From positions 744,001 to 808,000 of the forward strand of contig JANUWI010000007.1 in assembly GCA_025504975.1 (NCBI GenBank): a stretch of DNA of 64,000 bases. Reading direction: 5' to 3'. Source of the DNA: Plenodomus lindquistii (lineage: Eukaryota; Ascomycota; Dothideomycetes; Pleosporales; Leptosphaeriaceae). The position numbers were made by a program, and so were the translations under genes. The notes beneath the pieces are model-generated. The model worked only from the letters and a program-made list of their open reading frames with translations. It made no database searches and was not told the DNA's origin. Shown here piece after piece: positions 47,972 through 57,299 of the stretch (positions are counted from its first letter, which is position 1; the number at the start of each line of letters is the position of its first letter).

Positions 47972-49524
47972 TCAGAAGTTGGCTTCCCCTGCGCTGATGT
48001 CCAATGATGCTTCTTCTATGATTTCCTCGGCCCGTTCCAGGTCTTCGTCTGACGGCATGCTGATCACTATCAGATAGAGGACTTTCTAAACGCGAGTCGT
48101 GATTAGCAATGTTTGGCAAATGTTTGGAAGGGTGTCATAACGTACATCCTTGATTTTGCGGTTCCCACCACGATTGCGTTCGTGATACATCGACCTACTG
48201 TATGGGATCACGCCATATGTTGCAAGAGACAATGGCGACAAATTAGTCGCGTCGGACGGGTCACCGTATTTCGACGCAAACCCGCGAGTAGGCGCCGCCG
48301 CTAAAGGACTTGTTGGGTTTTTGAAAGCCTACACAATGAACGTCAGCCTTCTTATCATACAAGGTCGCTCGTGCTGTAGCATAGACATACGTAGTCAGCT
48401 TGTGCGCGACGATCGTAGTAGTCGGCGACAAATTTGCGGAACTTCATGTATCCACCAAGCTTCTTCTTCTGGTCGGCACTCCCGTTCTCTGCAAGCCAGT
48501 CAAGCTCCGGGAAGACCAGGGGAGCAGCATCAGGAAATTCCACAGGTCCGGACAGCCCGTCGCTGGAGCGAATTTTGTTTGTGTATTTCTTCAACCCAGT
48601 CTTGGTCGTCGATGCCACATTGGCATTCTGGACCAAGTCGTCCTCAGTCAATGCGGTTTCGTGGGTATTGTCAAACGACATGACCAGACAGTAAAGTCCA
48701 CGGGGACGGAAAAATCCATCGTTCAGCTTCTTCAGGAAATCGTTCGATCTAGTTCGGGCCGTCAGCAAAAGCGCTACTCGAAATACAGCACGACAAAATT
48801 TCACTGACTGGCTTCTGCCCTTGAGCTCCATTGCTATCGCAGTGACAATTTGTACCGCAATACCTACGCCAGCCCCAGCTGCGTGTGCTGGAATGGCAAA
48901 TCCTGCACCGCCTCCCAAGTTCAGGGCTGCCATCCATTTGGGGGCTCGACTCGCACGGGTGAAGGTGACGAGCAGATCTATCCAGGTCTCCTGGTCGATG
49001 CCACAGCTCATAAGGTCAGGAGCGTACGCCCTTACGAACCCACGGAGACGGTCTCCAGGTCGACGCTGTGGGATTATGACTGGGTGTGGTAATCGCCCGG
49101 TGGTTGGGGCTTCACCTGGAGTCAGCACCGGCAGAGGATGTCGCTTGAGAAATTCATCGGCTTGGCGAGAAGGATTTCGGATAGTCTTCTGTTCTCCGTT
49201 GGAGAAGGCGTCATTGAAGTCATCATCGGAGTCTTTATTGGGACCTCCATGTCTGGCTGTCACTGAGGCTCTACGAAGGTCGTGTCCAACTTGGTCTAGC
49301 TCCCACTGCTCCTCGTCTGTCTCCATTGTTGGAGCTGCTTCATACGAAGTCATTAGCGAAGATGGGGCCATCGAGTCGATGATATACTTACCCGGCGGTT
49401 CAATATTCTGAGCGCGACTGACAGTGGCGATTTCTTCCTGCTTCCTGTATGCCGCAATAGTTTCGGAAACCAGGCCGATGCTCCCCGCCAGGGCTCCGTT
49501 AAGCTTCTCTAAGACAATAACCAT
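47972..49524 (-). CDS. Uncharacterised fungal protein in the cluster
   Basis: Five exons: 49524-49392, 49337-48809, 48748-48391, 48328-48146 and 48085-47972; product 438 residues. The first two introns (54 and 60 bp) are multiples of three and free of stops, so retained forms could also be translated; both have good donors and acceptors. I recognise the type as a fungal family without assigned function. Landmarks are GIDQETWIDLLVTFTRASRA, a Gly/Ala-rich hydrophobic segment GAGFAIPAHAAGAGVGIAVQ, and FFRPRGLYCLVMSF. The C-terminal part contains LATYGVIPYSRSMYHERNRG and VLYLIVISMPSDEDLERAEE. The N-terminal 100 residues are acidic and disordered. The hydrophobic region may associate with membranes but no clear transmembrane helix pair is seen. 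Being inside the cluster on the same strand as the P450 suggests a pathway role, but this is inference. Confidence 0.8.
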
Positions 49525-50552
49525 CTCGAGTTCGTTGTTTGTCCAGAGCCAACGTTAGGCGACCCAGGCACAGCGAGGTTGAGGATGAAAGTGCAAGGCA
49601 CGACTTAGCGCGGCCCCACAGTCAGTCTTTGACGCCGCAAAGGCGCATAGGGGTCTCAGGTGACTTACCGCTGATGCAGCACGCAAGGGCGGAGGGCGCA
49701 AAGGCTGCCTTATCAAGACAGGTTTCAGACTGCGATGTCAGTGCCAGGTTTGTAGAGGCTGTATCCGCGGTATCGGTAACTTGTATCAGTTTGGCAAAAC
49801 GTTGCGCCGGCGGCCTGAGCGTTTCAGAGGGTGAGAGAGCGGTTGCAACTACAACAATGGCAGGCAGCTACCTATTCTGGACGGCCAGCAACATCGTTAC
49901 ACAGACCACAAACACGCTACAAACGGCATACCGAGGAGGGGTCGCGTAATGCTCACCCAGTTCAAAGTCAATAGTTACTTATCAAAATTCTCATTTCAAA
50001 GTGATTTAAGCAAGTTCAAAGTCAATTCTTTTATTAATGAATCTCTCTACAATTATCTTTTTAGATAGAAAACCTCTTTAGAGTAGAGATAAGAATCCTC
50101 TAAGGCTTTGTTACTATAGCTATACTTCGAACTCATTTTATTATACTGTAGAAGTCGATCCCTATGTTTCTTATCTCAGCAAGGACTGTAGCGACTGCTA
50201 ACAAATGAGTGAACATACGCGACCCTCCTCGGTAGTTGCCCGCACTAAGGCGACCAAGCCCCACTTTCCGTTGCTTATCGAGGCTTGTTCGTGCCGCAAC
50301 CCCTCCCAGCTCCTTTCAATGACATACACGGAAATTTCCCCATTCAGCGGTTATAGGTTGCGTGTGCTAAGTAAGACAATATGCGCTCTCCATCGAGGCC
50401 TGCCAACTCTTCTTATTCTAGCAACTCGGCTGTCAGCATGAGCGATGCAGCGACCTCGACAGCTGCAGGTAATTCGCTCAAAGTACATTAACAGGGCGCA
50501 TAGCTGCGTGTACACCAGGTAGCATGTCAACAGCCAGAAGGGCCCGCACACC
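49525..50552. other. Intergenic within the cluster, includes AT-rich patch
   Basis: About 1 kb between divergent cluster genes. A 136-codon ORF at 49539-49949 has no domain and no matching exon structure, so I do not call it. A CAGGTGA motif lies at 49657-49663, upstream of the leftward gene. Positions about 49960-50165 are markedly AT-rich and may be a decayed repeat. Confidence 0.55.
49960..50165. repeat. AT-rich relic with short direct repeat
   Basis: A roughly 200-bp island much richer in A/T than its surroundings. The string TTCAAAGTCAAT appears twice (about 49971 and 50014). It could be a fragment of a RIP-mutated transposon or MITE; no terminal inverted repeats were seen. Confidence 0.4.
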
Positions 50553-51755
50553 ATGAACTCGATCCCCATACTCGATTTTGCGGATTACGAAGGCAATACA
50601 GAAGACGGCAGGTCCAGTTTCTGTACGGCATTGTATGCAGCCCTCTCCGAGTATGGCTTTGCCAAGATAGTGCACCATGGAATCCCGGACCGTGTGCTAG
50701 AGGATGCCTTCTCCTGGGTCAGTATACAGCCAAACACGTTCCCCGCTTCCTTCAGACCCCGGTGTACTGACGTGCCACGTCTGATTGGCAGAGTACCCGC
50801 TTTTTCGGCATGCCGATAGAGCAAAAAAAGAAAGCAGCGCATCCTTCGCGTCCAAATCCGCATCGTGGATGGTCCTCAGTCGGCCAGGAGAAACTGTCGA
50901 TGATTCGGCAAGGCAAAGCCGTGCTCGATCTCAAGGTCAGGCCCCCTGGAGCTTCGGCCCATGCCACTCACTCCAACGAGCACCCCCACACCGGCGCTTA
51001 TTGATGCATGAAGTAGGAATCTTTTGATCAAGGTCCCGCGGATGACATACTTTACCCGAATATTTGGAACAATGAGGAAGATCTGCCGGGCTTTCGAGCT
51101 TTCATGGAGAATTTCTATGAGCGATGTCACGATTTACATATGCGCTTGCTTTCAGCTATTGCTGAATCTATGAATCTCTCACCGTCATTTTTCAGTCGTC
51201 AATGTGGACAAAACAGTAGCGAGCTTCGTCTGAACCATTACCCATCTGCAAGTAGCCACGATCTATCCAAGGGCAAGACGCGTATATCCAGTCACTCTGA
51301 TTTTGGAACGATAACCTTGCTCTTCCAAGACAGCGTGGGAGGCTTAGAGGTCGAAAGTCAAGTTGAGAAGGGAAACTACATTCCGATTGCGTCTGGGGGA
51401 AAGACTGAGCTCATACTGAACGTAGGAGACTGCCTGCAGCGCTGGACCAATGGTAAGAGTTCCCACAATATGCACGCATGATGGCTTCGGCTCATTCGAT
51501 GAGCATGTTCTAACGACCTCGACCTGTATAGATCGCCTGCGCTCTGCAAACCACCGTGTCACATTGCTCGCCAACCTGAAGGATTCTGCGGGCATCAGCG
51601 TCGATGACAGGTATTCAGTCGCTTACTTTGGTAAGCCTGATAGACATGCATTAGTGCGGTCTCTCCCAGATGTTGCACAGAACCGGCCATTGAAGTACAC
51701 AGAGGCCATAACAGCATGGGAGTTTAATCAGGCAAGGTTACTTCAAACCTACTAG
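50553..51755 (+). CDS. 2-oxoglutarate/Fe(II)-dependent dioxygenase (isopenicillin N synthase-like)
   Basis: Four exons, 50553-50717, 50792-50935, 51017-51452 and 51532-51755; product 322 residues. The N-terminal DIOX_N region (SIPILDFADYEG, YGFAKIVHHGIPD) and the C-terminal 2OG-Fe(II) domain are both complete. The iron ligands are in SSHSDFGTITLLFQD (His and Asp) and in SANHRV (distal His). RYSVAYF supplies the Arg and Ser that bind 2-oxoglutarate. RGWSSVGQEKL and LRLNHYPS are further family landmarks. Such enzymes hydroxylate, desaturate or cyclise intermediates. In this cluster it is a probable late-stage oxidation enzyme. It lies between the uncharacterised gene and the bANK regulator. All splice phases agree. 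Confidence 0.92.
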
Positions 51756-52242
51756 TACTGAGTAAAAAGCTAGAATCTGTAAGGATTGTGGCAGGCATTG
51801 AAAGAATCTGTGCATATAACCTCATGAATCACAAAGCTGTTGATGCAAACCGGTGAAGTGCACTCAAGAACTTGATGCCGGGAAGGGTCGCAACGATTGA
51901 CCTAACCCAATTGCCACTCGAAGGAAAGGTAAGCATCACGCGAATGCGAGCGGCATCGCCAGTCTATACGCACGGTTATCATAGCCCCCCTGTTCCTAAG
52001 CCCACAGGTGAGCACTTATGCCGGATACCTTAGCAAGTACTTGAAGGCTGGTTGCTGTAAGCTCAGTACGACCTCAACCTGAGTCCATAGCCTAGAATGG
52101 AAACACTTGGTTTATAAATAATCTACGCGGTGAAGCCTAAGCTTTCTTGCCCAGAAGCAGCAACTTCGTTTTATACCAATCCAATTATCTCCTCCTATCT
52201 TCCCAAGGCTCCGATCTAGCAGCTTAGAATACACCCCTCTCT
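51756..52242. promoter_or_regulatory. Upstream region of the bANK regulator
   Basis: 487 bp between two tandem plus-strand genes. It contains CACAGGTGAGCAC at about 52013-52025, which includes the CAGGTGA motif shared by other cluster promoters and would fit autoregulation. A TATA-like TTTATAAATAATC occurs at about 52110. Confidence 0.5.
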
Positions 52243-53323
52243 ATGCCCAGCCAGCGACGTCAGAGGCAAGTCGATGCAGCCGATGATGACTGGCGCCAAA
52301 AGGAAGACATAGACGAGCGGAGGCGGGTACAGAACCGGCTGTCGCAGCGCAAACGACGTGAGTCTTGTGTGAATTCTCTTGTGACAACTTGATCTCACTA
52401 TGAGCATAGGTAATCAGCTCAAGACTGCGGAAGATACCGGTACCGGGTATGGTCAGAAATTCATGTTCGTCGAGCCCAATGCGGTTACGCTCCCTCGAGT
52501 AAAAGCACCGCATCGGCAGCACACCACGCCCCAGGCTGCCCCGTTCCCCAAAGAAGGAATTAGATCGCTTGGCAAAGACCCGACGATGGATATGGCCCAC
52601 ATAGAGCAACCAGTGCAGGCAGACTGGGATGTCGAGAACCCATCTGGATTTGATGCGCCCGTTATGGACTTTGATAACATGCTCTGGGATGTGAATATGT
52701 ACGACAACGCAGAGGGCATGAAGCCTCTGTCAACGTCCAACACTCCAGCGCCGCACTTCACGTCTGCGCTCTTAGGATCCTGTGGAAGCGACATTACCCT
52801 GGATCCTATATCTGATCCTCTTGCTCCCGCTCCGCCGGTACAAATAAGTAACGATCGCCGCATTGAGAAACCGGCAACCCGGCAGCAGGTAAACAACCCC
52901 ATGGAGAACTTCGCGGGTTACGCAGCGCTTCATCTCGCGGCACACCAAGGTCGCCTAGCAATAATCAAACTACTGGTGGAGAAAGGACAACCAATAGATC
53001 AGATGAGCGACAACTGTCACACCGCATTGAGCTTGGCCTTGGAGGGGGACCACATAGAGGTAATGCAATACCTACTCGAGCAAGGCGCTTTTCCAGATGC
53101 TTTGAACGGCGATGGATCGACCGTCTTGCATTTGGCGGCCAGACGTGGCCAGAGCCGGGCTACTGAGCTGCTGCTGGACTACATGGAAAATCCTAATGTA
53201 ATAGATCGCAACGGATGCTCCGCGTTACACATCGCGGTGGCAGAAGGGCAAACTGACGTTGTACGTGTGATCTTGGAGCGCGGCGTCGATACACAGCTAA
53301 AGATCGCTATGGTTGATACATGA
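52243..53323 (+). CDS. TOXE-like bANK transcription regulator
   Basis: Two exons, 52243-52357 and 52410-53323, with a 52-bp phase-1 intron; product 342 residues. Residues about 25-40 form a bZIP-type basic DNA-binding region (ERRRVQNRLSQRKRRNQ) with the N-x7-R spacing intact. No leucine heptads follow it. The middle is an unstructured, acidic segment (MDFDNMLWDVNMYDN). From about residue 190 there are four or five ankyrin repeats (YAALHLAAHQGRLAIIKLLV, TALSLALEGDHIEVMQYLLE, TVLHLAARRGQSRATELLLD, SALHIAVAEGQTDVVRVILE). Basic region plus ankyrin repeats without a zipper defines the bANK family, first described for TOXE, the HC-toxin regulator of Cochliobolus carbonum. It is the obvious pathway-specific activator. 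Convergent with the trans-ER gene, 53 bp apart. Confidence 0.9.
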
Positions 53324-53376
53324 ACAGAAGACAGTCTGCACACAACGTGTCCATCTATGCTTGCATACTTGAGACA

Positions 53377-54503
53377 CTAACCTAACCTATACACCAGTTT
53401 CTTTCCACTGATCTCGCCCCTCCGTAGGACATCAACGCCCTTGAGAACCGCTGGCAGTCCTCCGTTACACACCTCGATCGGGTGCGCCCTCAATTTTCCA
53501 CTGTTTAACAAACCCTGCACCGAACTATACGTTGCCTGTGCAACCTTGCGGATCGCTGGGTCGGGATCGCGCCTGTACGGTTCTGGCCATGCTGAGCCTT
53601 CGCCGATAATGATGGTTGCGAGGATCCAGCCAGGTGTTATCACCTTTCGAGTCGTGGCACTTTCCGAGAACGGGTTCAAAGCGACATACTTTCCTCCGGC
53701 TCGTCCGATGGCATTGTAGCAGAGTTTCGTCGAAGCTTCTGTTGTAATGCAGTCGAAAGCGAACTTCATTCCATTCCTTGTTGCCGCACGAATGTCCTGG
53801 GCACAATTCGGGGACTTGTAGTCGAAGACTTCGTCGGCGCCGTAGGATTTCACGAGCTCGAAATTCTTGGGCGAGCATGTGGTGAGTGTATGGACGCCAC
53901 ATCTGCACACGTGGTCAGTATGGATCTCAGCGGACTGAACGACGATCAGACGTACATCTTGAGCATCTGCAACAGCATCGTTCCCGACGCAGTACTTCCG
54001 CCATACACAAGCACAGGGAATGGTTTTGTGGCGGGCTCCTTGATCGTGGCAGGTATCTTGGCAGTCCAGAAAAGAGACAGACAGGCAGAGGCAACAGCTG
54101 TCCCCAGACTGGCCGCTTCTTCAAAAGACATGTGGTCCGGCATCCTCAGAGTAAGATCCGCCGGAAGCGAGACATATTCGGCAAATGCGCCACCAAGAGG
54201 TTTGTCTGGATTCATGCCGCGAGCGCTGCCGCAGACTCGATCGCCTAGTTTGAAGCCATACGGGTCGTCTTTTCCCACTGCAATGATGACGCCAGCAAGG
54301 TCGTAGCCGAAGATTGCTTTCGGGGTGATGAAGGGCCCGATGAGCTTGGTGTCGACTGGATTCAGCGCCACGGCGACCGTCTTGACAATAACCTCATCGT
54401 CGGCTAGCGGGGTGACAGGATGGTTAGAAGCAACTTCGAATTCACCATTCGGACCGGCGATGATCGCCGTTTGTGTCGTTGGAAGCTCTTGCCTTAGACC
54501 CAT
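53377..54503 (-). CDS. Trans-acting enoyl reductase (LovC type)
   Basis: Two exons, 54503-53956 and 53902-53377, with a 53-bp intron; product 357 residues. It is a zinc-free medium-chain reductase: an N-terminal GroES-like fold (NHPVTPLADDEVIVKTVAVA, NPVDTK, IFGYDLAGVIIAVG, GDRVCG), then the Rossmann part (VLVYGGSTASGTMLLQ, YGADEVFDY, FAFDCITTEASTKLC). It ends GKKLVYRLG. The N-terminal pattern and the GGSTASG nucleotide loop are those of stand-alone enoyl reductases that work on PKS-NRPS and lovastatin-type synthases. They use NADPH to reduce the alpha,beta double bond at selected cycles. The cluster PKS has no catalytic ER between its MT and KR, so this is its natural partner. Diverges from the glycosyltransferase. 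Confidence 0.94.
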
Positions 54504-54951
54504 GTTGCTAGTACTGATGTTGAAATAGTTCCGCGTAGCAAGAGAACTCGTGCCTTCAGCCAGCGTCTGTGACGGAACTTATCTGGATCAACAGCTTCAC
54601 CCTAAACACGAGCATGACATAGCTGTTTGTTATCACCATGGATCAAGCCATTCAATTAACCTTGTGCTGAAATCTGTGGGAAACATGCATTTGCTCAGTC
54701 GAGATGCTTACTGTTTACGGTACCGTCCGAATTAGGCAGCCGCTCTCAATCTGACATCGAGCAGACCCTTTCGGGAAATGGTCACGTGTGAAGATATCGT
54801 GCTATGCAGGTGCTTACAAGCAGCAAATTGCGCAAGTATTTGGGTAGTAGCAATGACCAGCGACCTGGATGGATCTATCGGAGTCCTCGTCCTGGTTTTA
54901 GTACAACGTCGAATGCCCTAAGGCACGCCGTCAACGAATTCAGGGTGCCAG
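54504..54951. promoter_or_regulatory. Divergent promoter, trans-ER / glycosyltransferase
   Basis: 448 bp between outward-facing start codons. It contains CAGGTG at 54807-54812 and a CACGTG E-box at about 54783-54788. Shared regulation of the two genes is likely. Confidence 0.55.
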
Positions 54952-56495
54952 ATGTCGACAAAGCGATCGATCCTCTTCCTCTCGAACAGTGAGCTAGGAC
55001 AAGCCTCAGTTGTGCTCGCAGTAGCTCGCGAGGTCGCTGTCCAGTCCGACTGCAACGTCCACGTCGCCTCGTTTGCACCACTGAAGAGCCACGTTGATAC
55101 ACTCAATCAACTATCCAGCTTCAAGGTAAATTGGCATACGATTCCCGGGAAATCAATGAAGGAATCTCTCGCAAGTGATGGCCTTGATTTCTTGCCTAGA
55201 CACGCGCCGGGTGTGAAGGGAGCCGTGAGAGCCTATCAGGAGTGTCTTCCTTATGTGCTTGCTCCGTGGACTCCTGACGAGTACAAGCCGACTCTACACT
55301 CGTGCAAGGAGCTCACCCAAAAGCTTGATCCTGAGGTCGTTATAGTTGGTGAGTCTGTGTATTAATCTGTGCCACATTTGTCTGAGCAATTCTAGATCCC
55401 TTATTCGGCCAAGGCGCGGACGCTTGTATGAACCTTGGCCGTAGGTACATGTTCCTCAGTGCAGGGACGTTCAAGGACCACGTTGTTCAAGAACAGCCAT
55501 ATAAAGGCATCCTATGGAAATACAGCGTGTAAGTGCTATCTATCGATGCATGCAGGAGTCGACTCTGACTGGCCTTTTTGCCTAGCCTTGGTTCTGGTTT
55601 TCAGTACCCGGTTTCTTGGTCGTCGATACCAGCAAACATATACCTAGCCCTCAACGTTGTCTACCACAGTTTCCTCTCAGAACGCGTAACATCCTTGAGA
55701 ACGTGGCGCAATCACAACAACATCCCGGGCGACCTGACAACAATCTTTTCTAATTTCAACCCCAAAGTTCCGTACCTCGTTCAGTCCACTCCGGAAACCG
55801 ATTTTCCTCTCACTATTCCGCCCAATGTCCACGGCTGTGGGCCTATCCTCCCATACTTTTCTGTCAACGAAAATGGACTACCAGAAGATCTTCCACCAAC
55901 GATTCTCTTCAACCTCGGTTCTCATATTACATATACGGAGACAGAAACCATTGAAGTTCTTTCTGCCTTCGAAACCCTGCTCTCCAGCCATTCCACTATT
56001 CACATCACATGGAAATACCAGTCCGCAGATCCTAGCGCTTCAAGCAACACCCTCGCTTCACTCCCTTCCCATATTTCCTCTCGCATCACTCAAATCCCCT
56101 GGCTCCCACAAACCCCGCTGACAATCCTCACGCACCCGTCCACCATTCTCTCGATTCATCACGGTGGTTCCAACAGCTTTCACGAGGCCCTAGCAGCTGG
56201 TGTGCCTCAAGTGATATGTCCTCGCTGGCTCGACACGTACGAGTTTGCGACTCGAGCTGAGTGGCTGGGAGTCGGCATGATAGGTAACAAAAGTGCGGCT
56301 CCAGGATTAATAGGGAAGGAATTGGCAGTGGCGATAGAGAGTGTTATAGGCGACGAGTGGAGAGAGAGGTTTGCGAAAAGAGCGAAAGAAGTGAGGGAGG
56401 GTTTAAAGAGAGATGCAGACGGGTTTGGAGTGTTAGAGGGGGGAAGGAAAAGAGCGGCGAGGTTGGTTATCGAAAAGGCTGGGCTGGACAAATGA
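54952..56495 (+). CDS. UDP-glycosyltransferase
   Basis: Three exons, 54952-55348, 55396-55528 and 55586-56495; product 479 residues. It is a GT-B (GT1 family) enzyme. The N-terminal acceptor domain starts RSILFLSNSELGQASVVLAV and includes PDVV-like EVVIVDPLFGQGADA. The C-terminal donor domain carries the UDPGT signature: ITQIPWLPQTPLTILTHPS, SIHHGGSNSFHEALAAGVPQ and VICPRWLDTYEFATRAEWLG. The expected donor is a UDP-sugar, and the acceptor is probably a hydroxyl on the cluster's polyketide-amino acid product. Glycosylation could raise solubility or mask activity for self-protection. It is the last gene before the AT-rich repeat block, so it may mark the cluster border. Splice phases 1 and 2 agree. 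Confidence 0.88.
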
Positions 56496-57299
56496 GGATG
56501 GACATGATGGGAAGCCAGAAAGATAGATTGAAGGTGATGGGTCGTGGCGAGGGTTGGTGATGATCCCGCCAAGGTATCTTCAGATCTGGTTAGCGTTGGC
56601 AATTCATCTCGCACCTCACGATAGTTGACTCAATAACTTCAAGTTCATGATTACAGACAACTCATGCTCACTTTCTTACATTGCAGTTTTTCGTCATGCG
56701 CCTAGTTTACCTCACCCGAATCTTACATAAAATGTAAGCCACAAAATCTACCCCATTGAAGTCCGGCACAATCTGTACCTTGCTATTGGCAATCTACAGC
56801 ACCTAAGTTATCATACCTGAGACGAATGTGGCCGTGACAGATCTCCGTGTTTTTTTTAAACACAGCTTACTTCAGTTGTCTCTTAAAATCAACCATCCAT
56901 TCAGGCATCCTTAAGCTGCCGGCGTTCAATATGGTCAGCCTCGAAATTGATCGATTCTATCATTACATATTCCACATAGAAACTCTCGATAACGCTCAAG
57001 TCTATATCATTTCTCAGAACTGCTACCTCGGTCTCCCACCGTTGTCAAGTTGGCGTGACTAGGAAACATCTAAAAATCCCTGTCGTTTCCAACAATTTCC
57101 TCACTAGGCTCATCAACCGTCATCTTTCCTTGTCTTCTAATGAATTCTTCTGCTGTTTGCATGCCGTTTGTGTACTTTCTTCATCCCCTGTTTTGAATCA
57201 GTAATACCCCAGCTTGGTTGGTTGGTTGGTATTTATTTACGTCCGTAAGGAAGTTTCTATATACATTCCGCCTCCTAAAGGGCATAAAGACGCGCTAAG
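56496..57299. other. Transition zone between the cluster and the AT-rich block
   Basis: About 800 bp with no supportable gene. Base composition drops gradually, a GGTT tandem run occurs at 57214-57228, and TA-rich RIP-type sequence starts near 57300. Confidence 0.6.

Noticed and set aside
49539..49949. 136-codon plus-strand ORF between two cluster genes
   Set aside because: No recognisable family and no exon structure, and it begins 15 bp from the divergent start of the uncharacterised gene. More likely promoter sequence.
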